From assembly GCA_964542765.1 (NCBI GenBank), contig CAZIVO010000149.1:1-6985 (forward strand): a stretch of 6,985 nt of DNA, given 5' to 3'. Both the position numbers and the translations under genes were made by a program. The DNA is from CAZIVO01 sp964542765. GTDB taxonomy: Bacteria > Planctomycetota > UBA1135 > UBA2386. The notes beneath the pieces were generated by a model. The model saw nothing but the letters and a program-made list of their open reading frames with translations, ran no database searches and was not told the origin of the DNA. Positions 1 through 4,809 of the stretch are shown here, one piece after another. The stretch's first letter is position 1; the number at the start of each line of letters is the position of its first letter.

Positions 1-93
1 GTCACGCAGGATCAGGCTCCACCACCACAGCAACAACATCGCTGCCGCCAAAGCTGCCGCATCGATGGCGAGCAGTTCCGACAGCTCAAGCAT
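1..93 (-). CDS. Partial membrane protein, possibly DUF1295/steroid-reductase-like (N-terminus only)
   Basis: Reading the minus strand from an ATG at 93-91, 31 codons stay open to the window edge. The peptide begins MLELSELLAID and continues into a hydrophobic run with three consecutive tryptophans and then SLILRD at the edge. A first transmembrane helix ending in a W-rich stretch followed by S-L-x-L-R-D resembles the start of DUF1295 (3-oxo-5-alpha-steroid 4-dehydrogenase-like) proteins, where RDVSIVD usually follows. That family call rests on about ten residues and is a guess. The ATG lies inside the last codons of the upstream acyltransferase (8-bp overlap, ATGCTTGA), which argues for translational coupling in one operon. 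The rest of the gene is outside the window. Confidence 0.6.
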   Translation of the reverse strand, partial: MLELSELLAIDAAALAAAMLLLWWWSLILRD

Positions 94-1111
94 CGTCGCC
101 GGTCAATTCCTCATCGAGCCAGTCATCGAGTTTCTGCCATTCGGCCGCGAGCCAGGCCGGGCGTTCCTCTTCGCCCGGAATCTCGGTATGGGGCACGCGA
201 TGCAGACGAATCTTGATGGTCTTTTCGACGAGCGCGCCGGCCATCAAATCGGTGACGCAGTGCAGATCTTCGAAACCCACATGGGCAGCGAAGACCACAT
301 CGATGCCGCCATCGCGCAGCAAGGCCAGTGGGCCGCCACGCTGTGCCGGCAGCAGATGTCGCAGTCCTTGCGCCTCATCGGCACGCGCTTGCTCACCGGC
401 CTCACGCAATCTGGCGATGAGGCCATGTCGCTTGTCGGGGGCGAAGCGGGTGCCTTCGGGGTAAAGCATGATGGCATCGTCCGGCCCGAGTTCTTCGCGC
501 AGGGCGATGATGCGACCGATATCGCCCTCGGTGTCCTGGCCATCGCGTTGCACGAAGCAATTGGGCAAGCGCTGACCGACGATATCCAGGCAGGGATCGA
601 TGAGCAGCCCTTGCTTGAGCACGTAGCGCAGGCGAATCGAGAAGGGAGCGGTCAGCATCGCCGGCACCAGCGTGTCGAGCAGACTGCAGTGTCGCATCCA
701 CAGGAGATACGGGCCTTCGCTCAAGGTCTCCTGCCCATCGATCTCGAACCGCACCTCGTAGTACTGGCGGACAGCGTTCATGAGCCCTGTCGCCCACCAA
801 CGTTGCAACCTGAAATGGGCGTCGAGATAGCTCTTCCGATCGTCGCGCCAGCTCATCGTCATCCACAAGAAGGCAGCCACGATCAGGCCTGCACATTCAT
901 AGGCCAGATAATGCGCGAACAGGAAGGCCGTGCGCAGCAGGGACCCGGCACGCGGCCAGCAGAGATCGGCGACGGCGCAGACCGGCAGCCAGATCGGCAC
1001 ACCGATGATCATCAGGAAGGTCGCAAGGAAGATCACGGGGATGCTCATGCATCGCCGCCCGAGCCGTTCGGGGTCGATGATCGGGTCCGGTGTTGTCGAG
1101 GTCTCGCTCAA
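86..1111 (-). CDS. Membrane lysophospholipid acyltransferase (PlsC/LPLAT family)
   Basis: Predicted to transfer an acyl chain to a lysophospholipid or related acceptor at the cytoplasmic membrane; the exact substrate cannot be read from sequence. The four PlsC-type blocks are in order: HCSLLD (H141 and D146, the catalytic HX4D), NCFVQRDG around 184-191, YPEGTRF with EGTR at 219-222, and a LLPAQRGG block near 253-260. Hydrophobic segments at about 22-50 and 60-87 precede the catalytic part. At 341 aa it is longer than a minimal PlsC (about 240 aa) and closer to the membrane-anchored LCLAT-like branch. The reading frame begins with TTG at 1111, with no good Shine-Dalgarno and a TAA four codons upstream. 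An ATG at 1048 (residue 22), just before the first hydrophobic segment, is an equally plausible start. The stop overlaps the next gene by 8 bp. Confidence 0.88.
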   Translation of the reverse strand: MSETSTTPDPIIDPERLGRRCMSIPVIFLATFLMIIGVPIWLPVCAVADLCWPRAGSLLRTAFLFAHYLAYECAGLIVAAFLWMTMSWRDDRKSYLDAHFRLQRWWATGLMNAVRQYYEVRFEIDGQETLSEGPYLLWMRHCSLLDTLVPAMLTAPFSIRLRYVLKQGLLIDPCLDIVGQRLPNCFVQRDGQDTEGDIGRIIALREELGPDDAIMLYPEGTRFAPDKRHGLIARLREAGEQARADEAQGLRHLLPAQRGGPLALLRDGGIDVVFAAHVGFEDLHCVTDLMAGALVEKTIKIRLHRVPHTEIPGEEERPAWLAAEWQKLDDWLDEELTGDDA

Positions 1112-1126
1112 GGTGTGCAGAGGTTA

Positions 1127-1156
1127 CCGCAGGAAGAGGCGCAGCGCCCCCTGCGG
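1127..1156 (-). terminator. Possible stem-loop between small membrane gene and acyltransferase
   Basis: CCGCAGG at 1127-1133 pairs with CCTGCGG at 1150-1156. A shorter inner stem, GGCG/CGCC at 1138-1141 and 1145-1148, lies inside the loop. It sits 34-63 nt past the stop of the small membrane gene and just ahead of the acyltransferase start. No T-run follows on either strand, so it may be an attenuator, an mRNA-stability element or chance in GC-rich DNA rather than a true terminator. Confidence 0.3.
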
Positions 1157-1189
1157 CTGATCTTCTTCATGGCCACGAGGCCGCGGCAT

Positions 1190-1480
1190 CTACTTCTTGA
1201 GGCCCTCGATCACTTCGCCGGCCTTTGCCCCCAGTGCTTCGAGGTAATCGCGGGCCTGGCCCGGTCCTACCATGTAGACCAAGGCTCCGAGCAGGACCGC
1301 AGCGATGGCGATGACGACCAAGGCGATGCTGAATATCTTGCGCAGCAAGAGCAGCACCAGCACCAGAAGGATGGTGGCAACAATCGCCGCGATCAGCGGC
1401 TGCCCCTCCACGAACTCGGCCAGGGTCTGCATGAATCCACCACCATCCTCGACAGCGATGGACAGGGCGTATGGGGCCAT
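1190..1480 (-). CDS. Small two-helix membrane protein of unknown function
   Basis: A 96-aa protein I do not recognise. Residues about 29-46 and 49-71 are strongly hydrophobic, separated by Arg47-Lys48, which gives a probable helical hairpin in the membrane. The N-terminal part (1-28) is mildly acidic. The C-terminal tail (72-96) is polar, holds an amphipathic stretch (YLEALGAKAGEVIEGLKK) and ends in two lysines. The ATG at 1480 is chosen because GGAAGGAA lies about five bases upstream; an internal ATG at residue 17 (position 1432) is the alternative. The stop is TAG at 1192-1190. It is followed, 78 bp later and on the same strand, by the acyltransferase, so the two may be co-transcribed. Its ribosome-binding site is part of a repeat that recurs on the other side of the assembly gap. 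Confidence 0.72.
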   Translation of the reverse strand: MAPYALSIAVEDGGGFMQTLAEFVEGQPLIAAIVATILLVLVLLLLRKIFSIALVVIAIAAVLLGALVYMVGPGQARDYLEALGAKAGEVIEGLKK

Positions 1481-1485
1481 GGAGA

Positions 1486-1494
1486 TTCCTTCCG
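1486..1494 (-). promoter_or_regulatory. Ribosome binding site of the small membrane gene
   Basis: On the minus strand this reads CGGAAGGAA, followed by TCTCC and the ATG at 1480-1478. It decides the start of the 96-aa protein. The same element appears as CGGGAGGAA at the matching end of the second repeat copy (1556-1564). Confidence 0.6.
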
Positions 1495-1545
1495 TAACAA
1501 GTTGGCTTTGAGTCCCGCCAGCGTCGCCGCGAGCGCATGGAGCAC
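1486..1545. repeat. Direct repeat, copy 1 (60 nt), abutting assembly gap
   Basis: This copy runs into the N gap and matches 1556-1620 along its whole length. It differs by three transitions (T/C, G/A, G/A) and lacks five bases near the middle. Both copies begin TTCCT, contain CCGTAACAA and TTGGCTTTGA, and end with the shared GCGAGCGCATGGAGCAC. Read on the minus strand, each has an imperfect hairpin, GCGcTCG-CGG-CGACGC, and ends in a Shine-Dalgarno-like purine run. Confidence 0.9.
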
Positions 1546-1555
1546 NNNNNNNNNN
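1546..1555. other. Assembly gap (10 Ns)
   Basis: Ten undetermined bases stand between two copies of the same repeat. A round-number run of Ns at a repeat boundary is typical of a scaffold join or placeholder, so the true distance and content, including further repeat copies or a missing gene, are unknown. Reading frames translated across it are not meaningful. Confidence 0.95.
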
Positions 1556-1620
1556 TTCCTCCCGTAACAAATTGGCTTTGAATCCCCCACCGCCAGCGTC
1601 GCCGCGAGCGCATGGAGCAC
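1556..1620. repeat. Direct repeat, copy 2 (65 nt), other side of assembly gap
   Basis: Second copy of the element at 1486-1545, in the same orientation, with a five-base insertion in the C-rich middle (TCCCCCACCGCC versus TCCCGCC). The similarity ends at GGAGCAC; the sequence beyond (1621 onward) has no counterpart inside the window. This copy lies in the divergent intergenic region between the small membrane gene and pip. Confidence 0.9.
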
Positions 1621-1720
1621 CCTGAATCCTATCGCCTGATCGGTCGGCAACCCCCACGCGGAAGAGAGGAATGCGGAAAAACCAACACCGCGGCCGTATC
1701 CCCGAACAGCCTGTCTGCAA

Positions 1721-1741
1721 GACCGCAGCTTGCGCTACCCT
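1721..1741 (+). promoter_or_regulatory. Putative promoter for pip (leaderless arrangement)
   Basis: GACCGCA at 1721-1727 lies exactly 29 bases before the pip ATG. TACCCT at 1736-1741 fits a TAnnnT -10 box and leaves only eight bases to the ATG, which would start the transcript at or next to the start codon. There is no Shine-Dalgarno. The same GACCGCA at the same 29-base distance precedes the sulfatase gene. I see no good -35 hexamer. Confidence 0.4.
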
Positions 1742-1749
1742 TCCCCCTC

Positions 1750-2709
1750 ATGACCGCCTCCCTCTATCCAGACATCGAACCCTACGCCACAGGCGAACTG
1801 ACCGTCGACGAGACCCACACGATCTACTGGGAAGAGAGCGGGAATCCGCAGGGCATCCCGATGCTTTTCGTGCACGGCGGCCCGGGTGCGGGCACCTCGC
1901 CCAAGGACCGTTGCTTCTTCGATCCACAGGCCTTTCGCACCATCCTCTTCCACCAGCGCGGTTGTGGCCGCTCGCGACCGCTGGGGGAACTGCGCGAGAA
2001 TACCACCGACCATCTGGTCGCCGACATCGAACGCCTGCGCGTCGAGCTGGGTATCGATCGCTGGCATGTCTTCGGCGGTTCCTGGGGCAGTACGCTCGGC
2101 CTGTATTACGCCCAGATCCATCCCGAGGCATGTCTGAGTCTGGTGCTGCGCGGCATCTGGTTGTTCCGGGGCGAAGATCTGCACTGGTGGTTCTACGACC
2201 TCGGCCGCATCCAGCCCGAACTCTGGCGCAGCTTCGCCGAATTCCTGCCCGAGGAGGAACGCGGCGACATCCTCGAAGGCTACTGGCGCCGCCTCACCGG
2301 TGAGGACCAGGAACTCGCCAGGGCCGCCGCGCGCTCCTGGAGCGTCTACGAAGGTTCGTGTTGCACGCTCTTGCCGGACGCCGACTTCGCCGCCGCCTTC
2401 GGCGAGGAGGAAATGGCCTGGAGCCTGGCGCGGCTGGAGGCGCATTACTTCCGTAACTGCCGCTTCGATCCCGACGATCTCTTGCTGCAGCGCATCGATC
2501 GCATCCGCGAGATCCCGGCCTTCCTGGTGCATGGGCGCTACGACGTGGTCTGCCCGATCGCCGGCGCCGAGGCCCTGCACCAGGCCTGGCCCGAAGCCGA
2601 TTACGTGATCGTTCCCGACGCCGGCCACGCCTCACGCGAACCGGGAACCGGCGCCGAACTCGTAGCCGCCACCGATCGCATCCGCGATACCGGCAGCCCG
2701 CAGCGGTAA
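1750..2709 (+). CDS. pip: Prolyl aminopeptidase (proline iminopeptidase), peptidase family S33
   Basis: Cytosolic alpha/beta-hydrolase that releases N-terminal proline from peptides. All hallmarks of the family are in order: the HGGPG oxyanion loop (H42-G46), QRGCGRS (69-75), the nucleophile elbow GGSWGS with Ser111, Asp265 in GRYDVV, and His293 in DAGHAS. The 319-aa length fits the usual 310-320. The frame is open upstream to 1612, but the ATG at 1750 begins exactly where family members begin (MTASLYPDIEPYATGEL), so it is preferred despite lacking a Shine-Dalgarno. His68 stands where many relatives have Asp (usually FDQRGCG, here FHQRGCG), a minor variant. There is no signal peptide. It is transcribed divergently from the small membrane gene; a hairpin spans its stop codon. 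The gene looks intact and has the same high GC as the acyltransferase and sulfatase genes. Confidence 0.95.
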   Translation: MTASLYPDIEPYATGELTVDETHTIYWEESGNPQGIPMLFVHGGPGAGTSPKDRCFFDPQAFRTILFHQRGCGRSRPLGELRENTTDHLVADIERLRVELGIDRWHVFGGSWGSTLGLYYAQIHPEACLSLVLRGIWLFRGEDLHWWFYDLGRIQPELWRSFAEFLPEEERGDILEGYWRRLTGEDQELARAAARSWSVYEGSCCTLLPDADFAAAFGEEEMAWSLARLEAHYFRNCRFDPDDLLLQRIDRIREIPAFLVHGRYDVVCPIAGAEALHQAWPEADYVIVPDAGHASREPGTGAELVAATDRIRDTGSPQR

Positions 2710-2718
2710 GGGCTGCCG
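2691..2718 (+). terminator. 9-bp hairpin spanning the pip stop codon
   Basis: CGGCAGCCC at 2691-2699 is a perfect inverted repeat of GGGCTGCCG at 2710-2718. The ten-base loop holds the TAA stop (2707-2709). The stem is GC-rich and strong, but no T-run follows, so it is either a T-less terminator or a 3'-end stabiliser of the pip mRNA. Its position at the very end of the gene favours a transcript-end role. Confidence 0.5.
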
Positions 2719-2720
2719 CC

Positions 2721-2746
2721 GACCGCACACGCTACGAAACTCACAG
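2721..2746 (+). repeat. Left copy of flanking direct repeat
   Basis: GACCGCACACGC at 2721-2732 is identical to 4781-4792. The similarity continues through TAC, ACTC and CAG: 23 matching positions with two mismatches and two small gaps over 26-27 nt. Here it lies 11 bases after the pip stop and is not followed by a start codon. The right copy sits directly before the sulfatase ATG. The pair brackets the lower-GC three-gene module. Confidence 0.6.
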
Positions 2747-2796
2747 TAAAGATTCTGGCCCGGGCCGAACCACCCCAAGCAAGGAAAGCCGTGCCC

Positions 2797-2833
2797 GACT
2801 GGCTCTCGCCTCAGCACCTCTGTAGACTGGCTC
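2797..2833 (+). promoter_or_regulatory. Promoter region of the three-gene module with paired 9-mers
   Basis: TGTAGACT at 2821-2828 looks like an extended -10 (TG plus TAGACT). It would place transcription start near 2835, leaving a leader of about 24 nt that contains the ribosome-binding site. GACTGGCTC occurs twice, at 2797-2805 and 2825-2833, 28 bases apart, the second overlapping the -10. The first lies where a -35 would be but does not resemble TTGACA. The repeats may bind a regulator or be chance. Confidence 0.4.
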
Positions 2834-2846
2834 GTTGCCCACCAAC

Positions 2847-2854
2847 AAAGGAGG
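2847..2854 (+). promoter_or_regulatory. Strong Shine-Dalgarno AAAGGAGG
   Basis: A near-perfect anti-16S match four bases before the ATG at 2859. It sets the start of the 163-aa protein over the in-frame TTG at 2835. It contrasts with pip and the sulfatase gene, which have no recognisable Shine-Dalgarno. Confidence 0.8.
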
Positions 2855-2858
2855 AACC

Positions 2859-3350
2859 ATGCACATCGGTCGATTTCCCGGTCTTGAGAAGGCGCTCGCC
2901 AAGCGCCTTGAGGAAAAGAAGCCGACGGCAAGCCGCCGCAACTTCCTCACGACCCTCTTCGTAGCCCTCGGTGGCGCAGCCTGCGGACTCGGTGGCTATG
3001 CCATAGGCCGAACCAAGTTTGAAGAGACACGTGACGGAGTCGGGGTGGAATATCCTCCCTCTGACTCAAGAACGCCGTGGAAAGAGCAAGTTGTTTGGGC
3101 CCGAAGACTGGCAAAAGGACCAAGGCAAGACCTGCTCCAACACTACTCTTCGTTCTGCACAGTCGCAGAAAGGTCCAAGCCCGACACAACGATATGGCTC
3201 GGGCTCGAACGCCTCGGCCACGCAACTCTCAGTACCGACACTGACGCATCCGTGGTTGTAGCAGGCCGACTTCTCCAAGCTTTCTCACTATGGCCTTGCC
3301 CCTCTCACCTGGTCACACTGCGCTCTAAACTCCAAGCCAAGAGTCGCTGA
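2859..3350 (+). CDS. Hypothetical protein with Tat-like N-terminal signal or anchor
   Basis: A 163-aa protein I do not recognise. A charged N-terminus (1-24, rich in Lys/Arg/Glu) leads into SRRNFL at 25-30, matching the twin-arginine motif S-R-R-x-F-L, and then a glycine/alanine-rich hydrophobic segment to about residue 50. This suggests Tat-dependent export or an N-terminal membrane anchor. Cys42 is not in a proper lipobox. The remainder (51-163) is polar and looks helical, with a WARRLAKG stretch and a WLGLERLGHATL stretch. Short Tat-anchored proteins of this shape occur in planctomycetes (recollection, not checked). The start is fixed by the AAAGGAGG site. It is the first gene of a probable three-gene operon, 20 bases before the next. 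GC is lower than in pip or the sulfatase gene. Confidence 0.72.
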   Translation: MHIGRFPGLEKALAKRLEEKKPTASRRNFLTTLFVALGGAACGLGGYAIGRTKFEETRDGVGVEYPPSDSRTPWKEQVVWARRLAKGPRQDLLQHYSSFCTVAERSKPDTTIWLGLERLGHATLSTDTDASVVVAGRLLQAFSLWPCPSHLVTLRSKLQAKSR

Positions 3351-3370
3351 ACCACCCACCCAGGATAACT

Positions 3371-3634
3371 GTGATTGCCCAAGGAAACGGGGATTTGAAG
3401 GGGCCCAAAACGCCGGTCAAGACCGGTGAGAAGATCATCATCATGGCTCCTGCAGGGGCCAGGATTTGGATCTTCCTAAATGGCAGTAGCGCTGGGCCTG
3501 TCGTATCCACGTCAGTGGATGGCACCGGAACCGTGAAGATCAGTGCGCCCGACACTCCTGGCGAATACACGATCATGACCGACGAAATACCGCCTGATTC
3601 AGCACCACTCACTGTCGTAGATGCAGCCCGATGA
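3371..3634 (+). CDS. Small Ig-like beta-sandwich protein, unknown function
   Basis: An 87-aa protein starting with GTG at 3371 after a weak AGGAT site. The pattern PAGARIWIFLNG, then a DGTGTVKISAPDTPGEYTI stretch, then SAPLTVVD resembles one bacterial Ig-like or IPT-type domain (alternating beta strands, a PGxYT turn and a terminal LTV strand). No signal peptide or membrane segment is visible, so how it would reach the exported proteins around it is unclear. Its TGA overlaps the ATG of the next gene (ATGA, 3631-3634), and the previous gene ends 20 bases before it, so it appears to be translationally coupled within the module. It is in a different frame from the previous gene, so it might instead be the displaced C-terminal domain of a once longer protein; I see no direct evidence for that. 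Confidence 0.6.
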   Translation: MIAQGNGDLKGPKTPVKTGEKIIIMAPAGARIWIFLNGSSAGPVVSTSVDGTGTVKISAPDTPGEYTIMTDEIPPDSAPLTVVDAAR

Positions 3635-4776
3635 AACTTTCTGACCGGAACCAAACCATGAGCCCTATGACCATCTCCCGTATAATTCTCGTATCCGGAC
3701 TTATTAGCGGTCTGCTCCCTGCACAACACTGTGTCGTGCCCGCTACTTTTTCTGACAAGGATGCTCCTTCATGGGGCAACGTGGCCGGTTTTTCTTCTCA
3801 CCGTCGCCAACAAGTCGTGATCAGCAGCAACAGGATGTTCCCTCTGAAGGGAAAATCCTTGCTTGAGGTTTGGTTTAGGAGAGACAGCCTCTTCACCGAG
3901 GTCCTTCAGCCGGGCCAGTCGCAAGTAACGGTTCTCGTGTCGAGCGGTGGCAAAGAACCTGAAACAGCAACCATGGCTTTCGGTTCGAACCATGGACCTC
4001 AGATAATCCAGGTCACTCGCAGAAAGCTGGCACTCCCGAAGTCCCCACGTCTCACAACTGGAAAGGTTGCAGATTGGGCCACTCACAACAGCGTGCGTAT
4101 CAGCTTTTCGACGGCGTTCTTCTACTCAGGTGGCCCTCTCTGTCTCGAACTTGTTGGCAAACCTCTCGCCGGTCAGGCAAGTGATTTCTGGCCCGTCGAT
4201 TTCAACTACGACCCTGAAGAAGGTGTCGCGACCCCGTTTGGTTCAACTTGTTACCCATTAGGAAAGGAAGCTCGCTCGGCTTCCGCCGCACCGGCCAGCC
4301 TTCGGGTAGGTAGCACTGCTCGGCTCCAAGCATTCGGTCGGCCAGACACTCCGGGCATACTCACACTGGGCACTCAACACTACGCTAACGGCATCAACCT
4401 TAGCTTCGCGGGGGCTCCCGGCTGCCATATCTACACCCAACCAATCGTCAGCCTCGGCCAATTCTTCGCGTCCCTTCCCTGGGTCAAGCACGGCTTTGCC
4501 ACCAGCACCTTCCATATCCCTAATCATCCGCGCTTCATGCAGGGCAGGATCTACGCTCAGTGGATCAATCTTGAGGCGGCGCTCCCGCGCAGCCAATGGA
4601 CAAATACAGCAGGGCTAACAACCAGCAATGGACTGGAATTGACGCTAGCTGCAACCCCACCACGCCTGGGGATGTGCTTCATCTCGACAGGCGCAATCGG
4701 CAAGGGCCAATCAATCCCATCGCAAGGCACCGTCTACCAGTTCAAAGCCCCTGTCATCCGGTTTGTCTATCGCTGA
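3631..4776 (+). CDS. Secreted Cys-containing beta-rich protein, planctomycete type, unknown function
   Basis: A 381-aa protein from ATG 3631, or 372 aa from ATG 3658; the latter gives a more standard signal peptide and the former gives the ATGA overlap. The hydrophobic core (residues about 17-29) ends in LLPAQHC, so cleavage before the Gln is likely. The mature part opens with VPATFSDKDAPSWG and a HRRQQVVI stretch. The C-terminal part holds GAPGC (261-265), FHIPNHP (294-300), IYAQWINLE and TSNGLELTL. From memory, this arrangement of short motifs recurs in secreted proteins of marine planctomycetes, often C-terminal to repeats; no biochemical role is known to me. Five cysteines (34, 171, 207, 265, 349) suggest disulfides or metal binding outside the cell. 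Codons such as ATA and TTA, and about 52% GC in the lines I counted, set it apart from the 65-73% of neighbouring genes. Confidence 0.78.
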   Translation: MKLSDRNQTMSPMTISRIILVSGLISGLLPAQHCVVPATFSDKDAPSWGNVAGFSSHRRQQVVISSNRMFPLKGKSLLEVWFRRDSLFTEVLQPGQSQVTVLVSSGGKEPETATMAFGSNHGPQIIQVTRRKLALPKSPRLTTGKVADWATHNSVRISFSTAFFYSGGPLCLELVGKPLAGQASDFWPVDFNYDPEEGVATPFGSTCYPLGKEARSASAAPASLRVGSTARLQAFGRPDTPGILTLGTQHYANGINLSFAGAPGCHIYTQPIVSLGQFFASLPWVKHGFATSTFHIPNHPRFMQGRIYAQWINLEAALPRSQWTNTAGLTTSNGLELTLAATPPRLGMCFISTGAIGKGQSIPSQGTVYQFKAPVIRFVYR

Positions 4777-4780
4777 TATA

Positions 4781-4807
4781 GACCGCACACGCCGTACATA
4801 CTCTCAG
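4781..4807 (+). promoter_or_regulatory. Sulfatase upstream element, right copy of flanking repeat
   Basis: Starts four bases after the stop of the preceding gene and ends two bases before the sulfatase ATG. GACCGCA lies exactly 29 bases upstream of the ATG, as it does for pip. TACATACT at 4795-4802 is the best -10-like stretch and ends seven bases before the ATG, implying a leaderless or nearly leaderless transcript; there is no Shine-Dalgarno. A related sequence lies at 2721-2746, on the other side of the three-gene module. Confidence 0.45.
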
Positions 4808-4809
4808 CC

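Noticed and set aside
65..1567. Long plus-strand open frame (500 aa) opposite the acyltransferase and small membrane gene, running through the Ns
   Set aside because: It crosses the assembly gap and lies antisense to a gene with all PlsC blocks. Its composition (Gln, His and Asp rich) is typical of a shadow frame.
1486..1620. CRISPR array
   Set aside because: There are only two copies, of 60-65 nt, with no regular spacers and a gap between them; the unit is too long and the copies diverge.
1190..1720. Extension of the small membrane protein upstream through the gap to a 176-aa product
   Set aside because: The extension is translated through Ns of unknown true length and through the repeat, whereas the ATG at 1480 has its own Shine-Dalgarno.
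1612..1749. Upstream extension of pip to an earlier in-frame ATG (365 aa)
   Set aside because: The extra 46 residues have no counterpart in the family, begin inside the repeat copy and cover the putative promoter; the family's normal start coincides with ATG 1750.
1735..2628. Minus-strand open frame (297 aa) opposite pip
   Set aside because: Pip has its full catalytic triad and normal length on the other strand; the antisense frame has no recognisable motif.
2757..2766. Perfect 10-bp palindrome GGCCCGGGCC
   Set aside because: It is short, made only of G and C, and not placed relative to any promoter box; it is likely to occur by chance in DNA of this composition.
2835..2858. TTG start eight codons upstream of the Tat-like protein
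   Set aside because: The AAAGGAGG site would then be inside the coding sequence; ATG 2859 follows it at a suitable distance.
2970..2990. Lipoprotein signal around Cys42 of the 163-aa protein
   Set aside because: Residue -3 is Gly rather than Leu, Val or Ile, so the GAAC sequence does not fit a lipobox.
4596..4781. 61-aa open frame overlapping the end of the 381-aa gene
   Set aside because: It lies in an alternative frame within a supported gene, with no ribosome site or hydrophobic or other feature.
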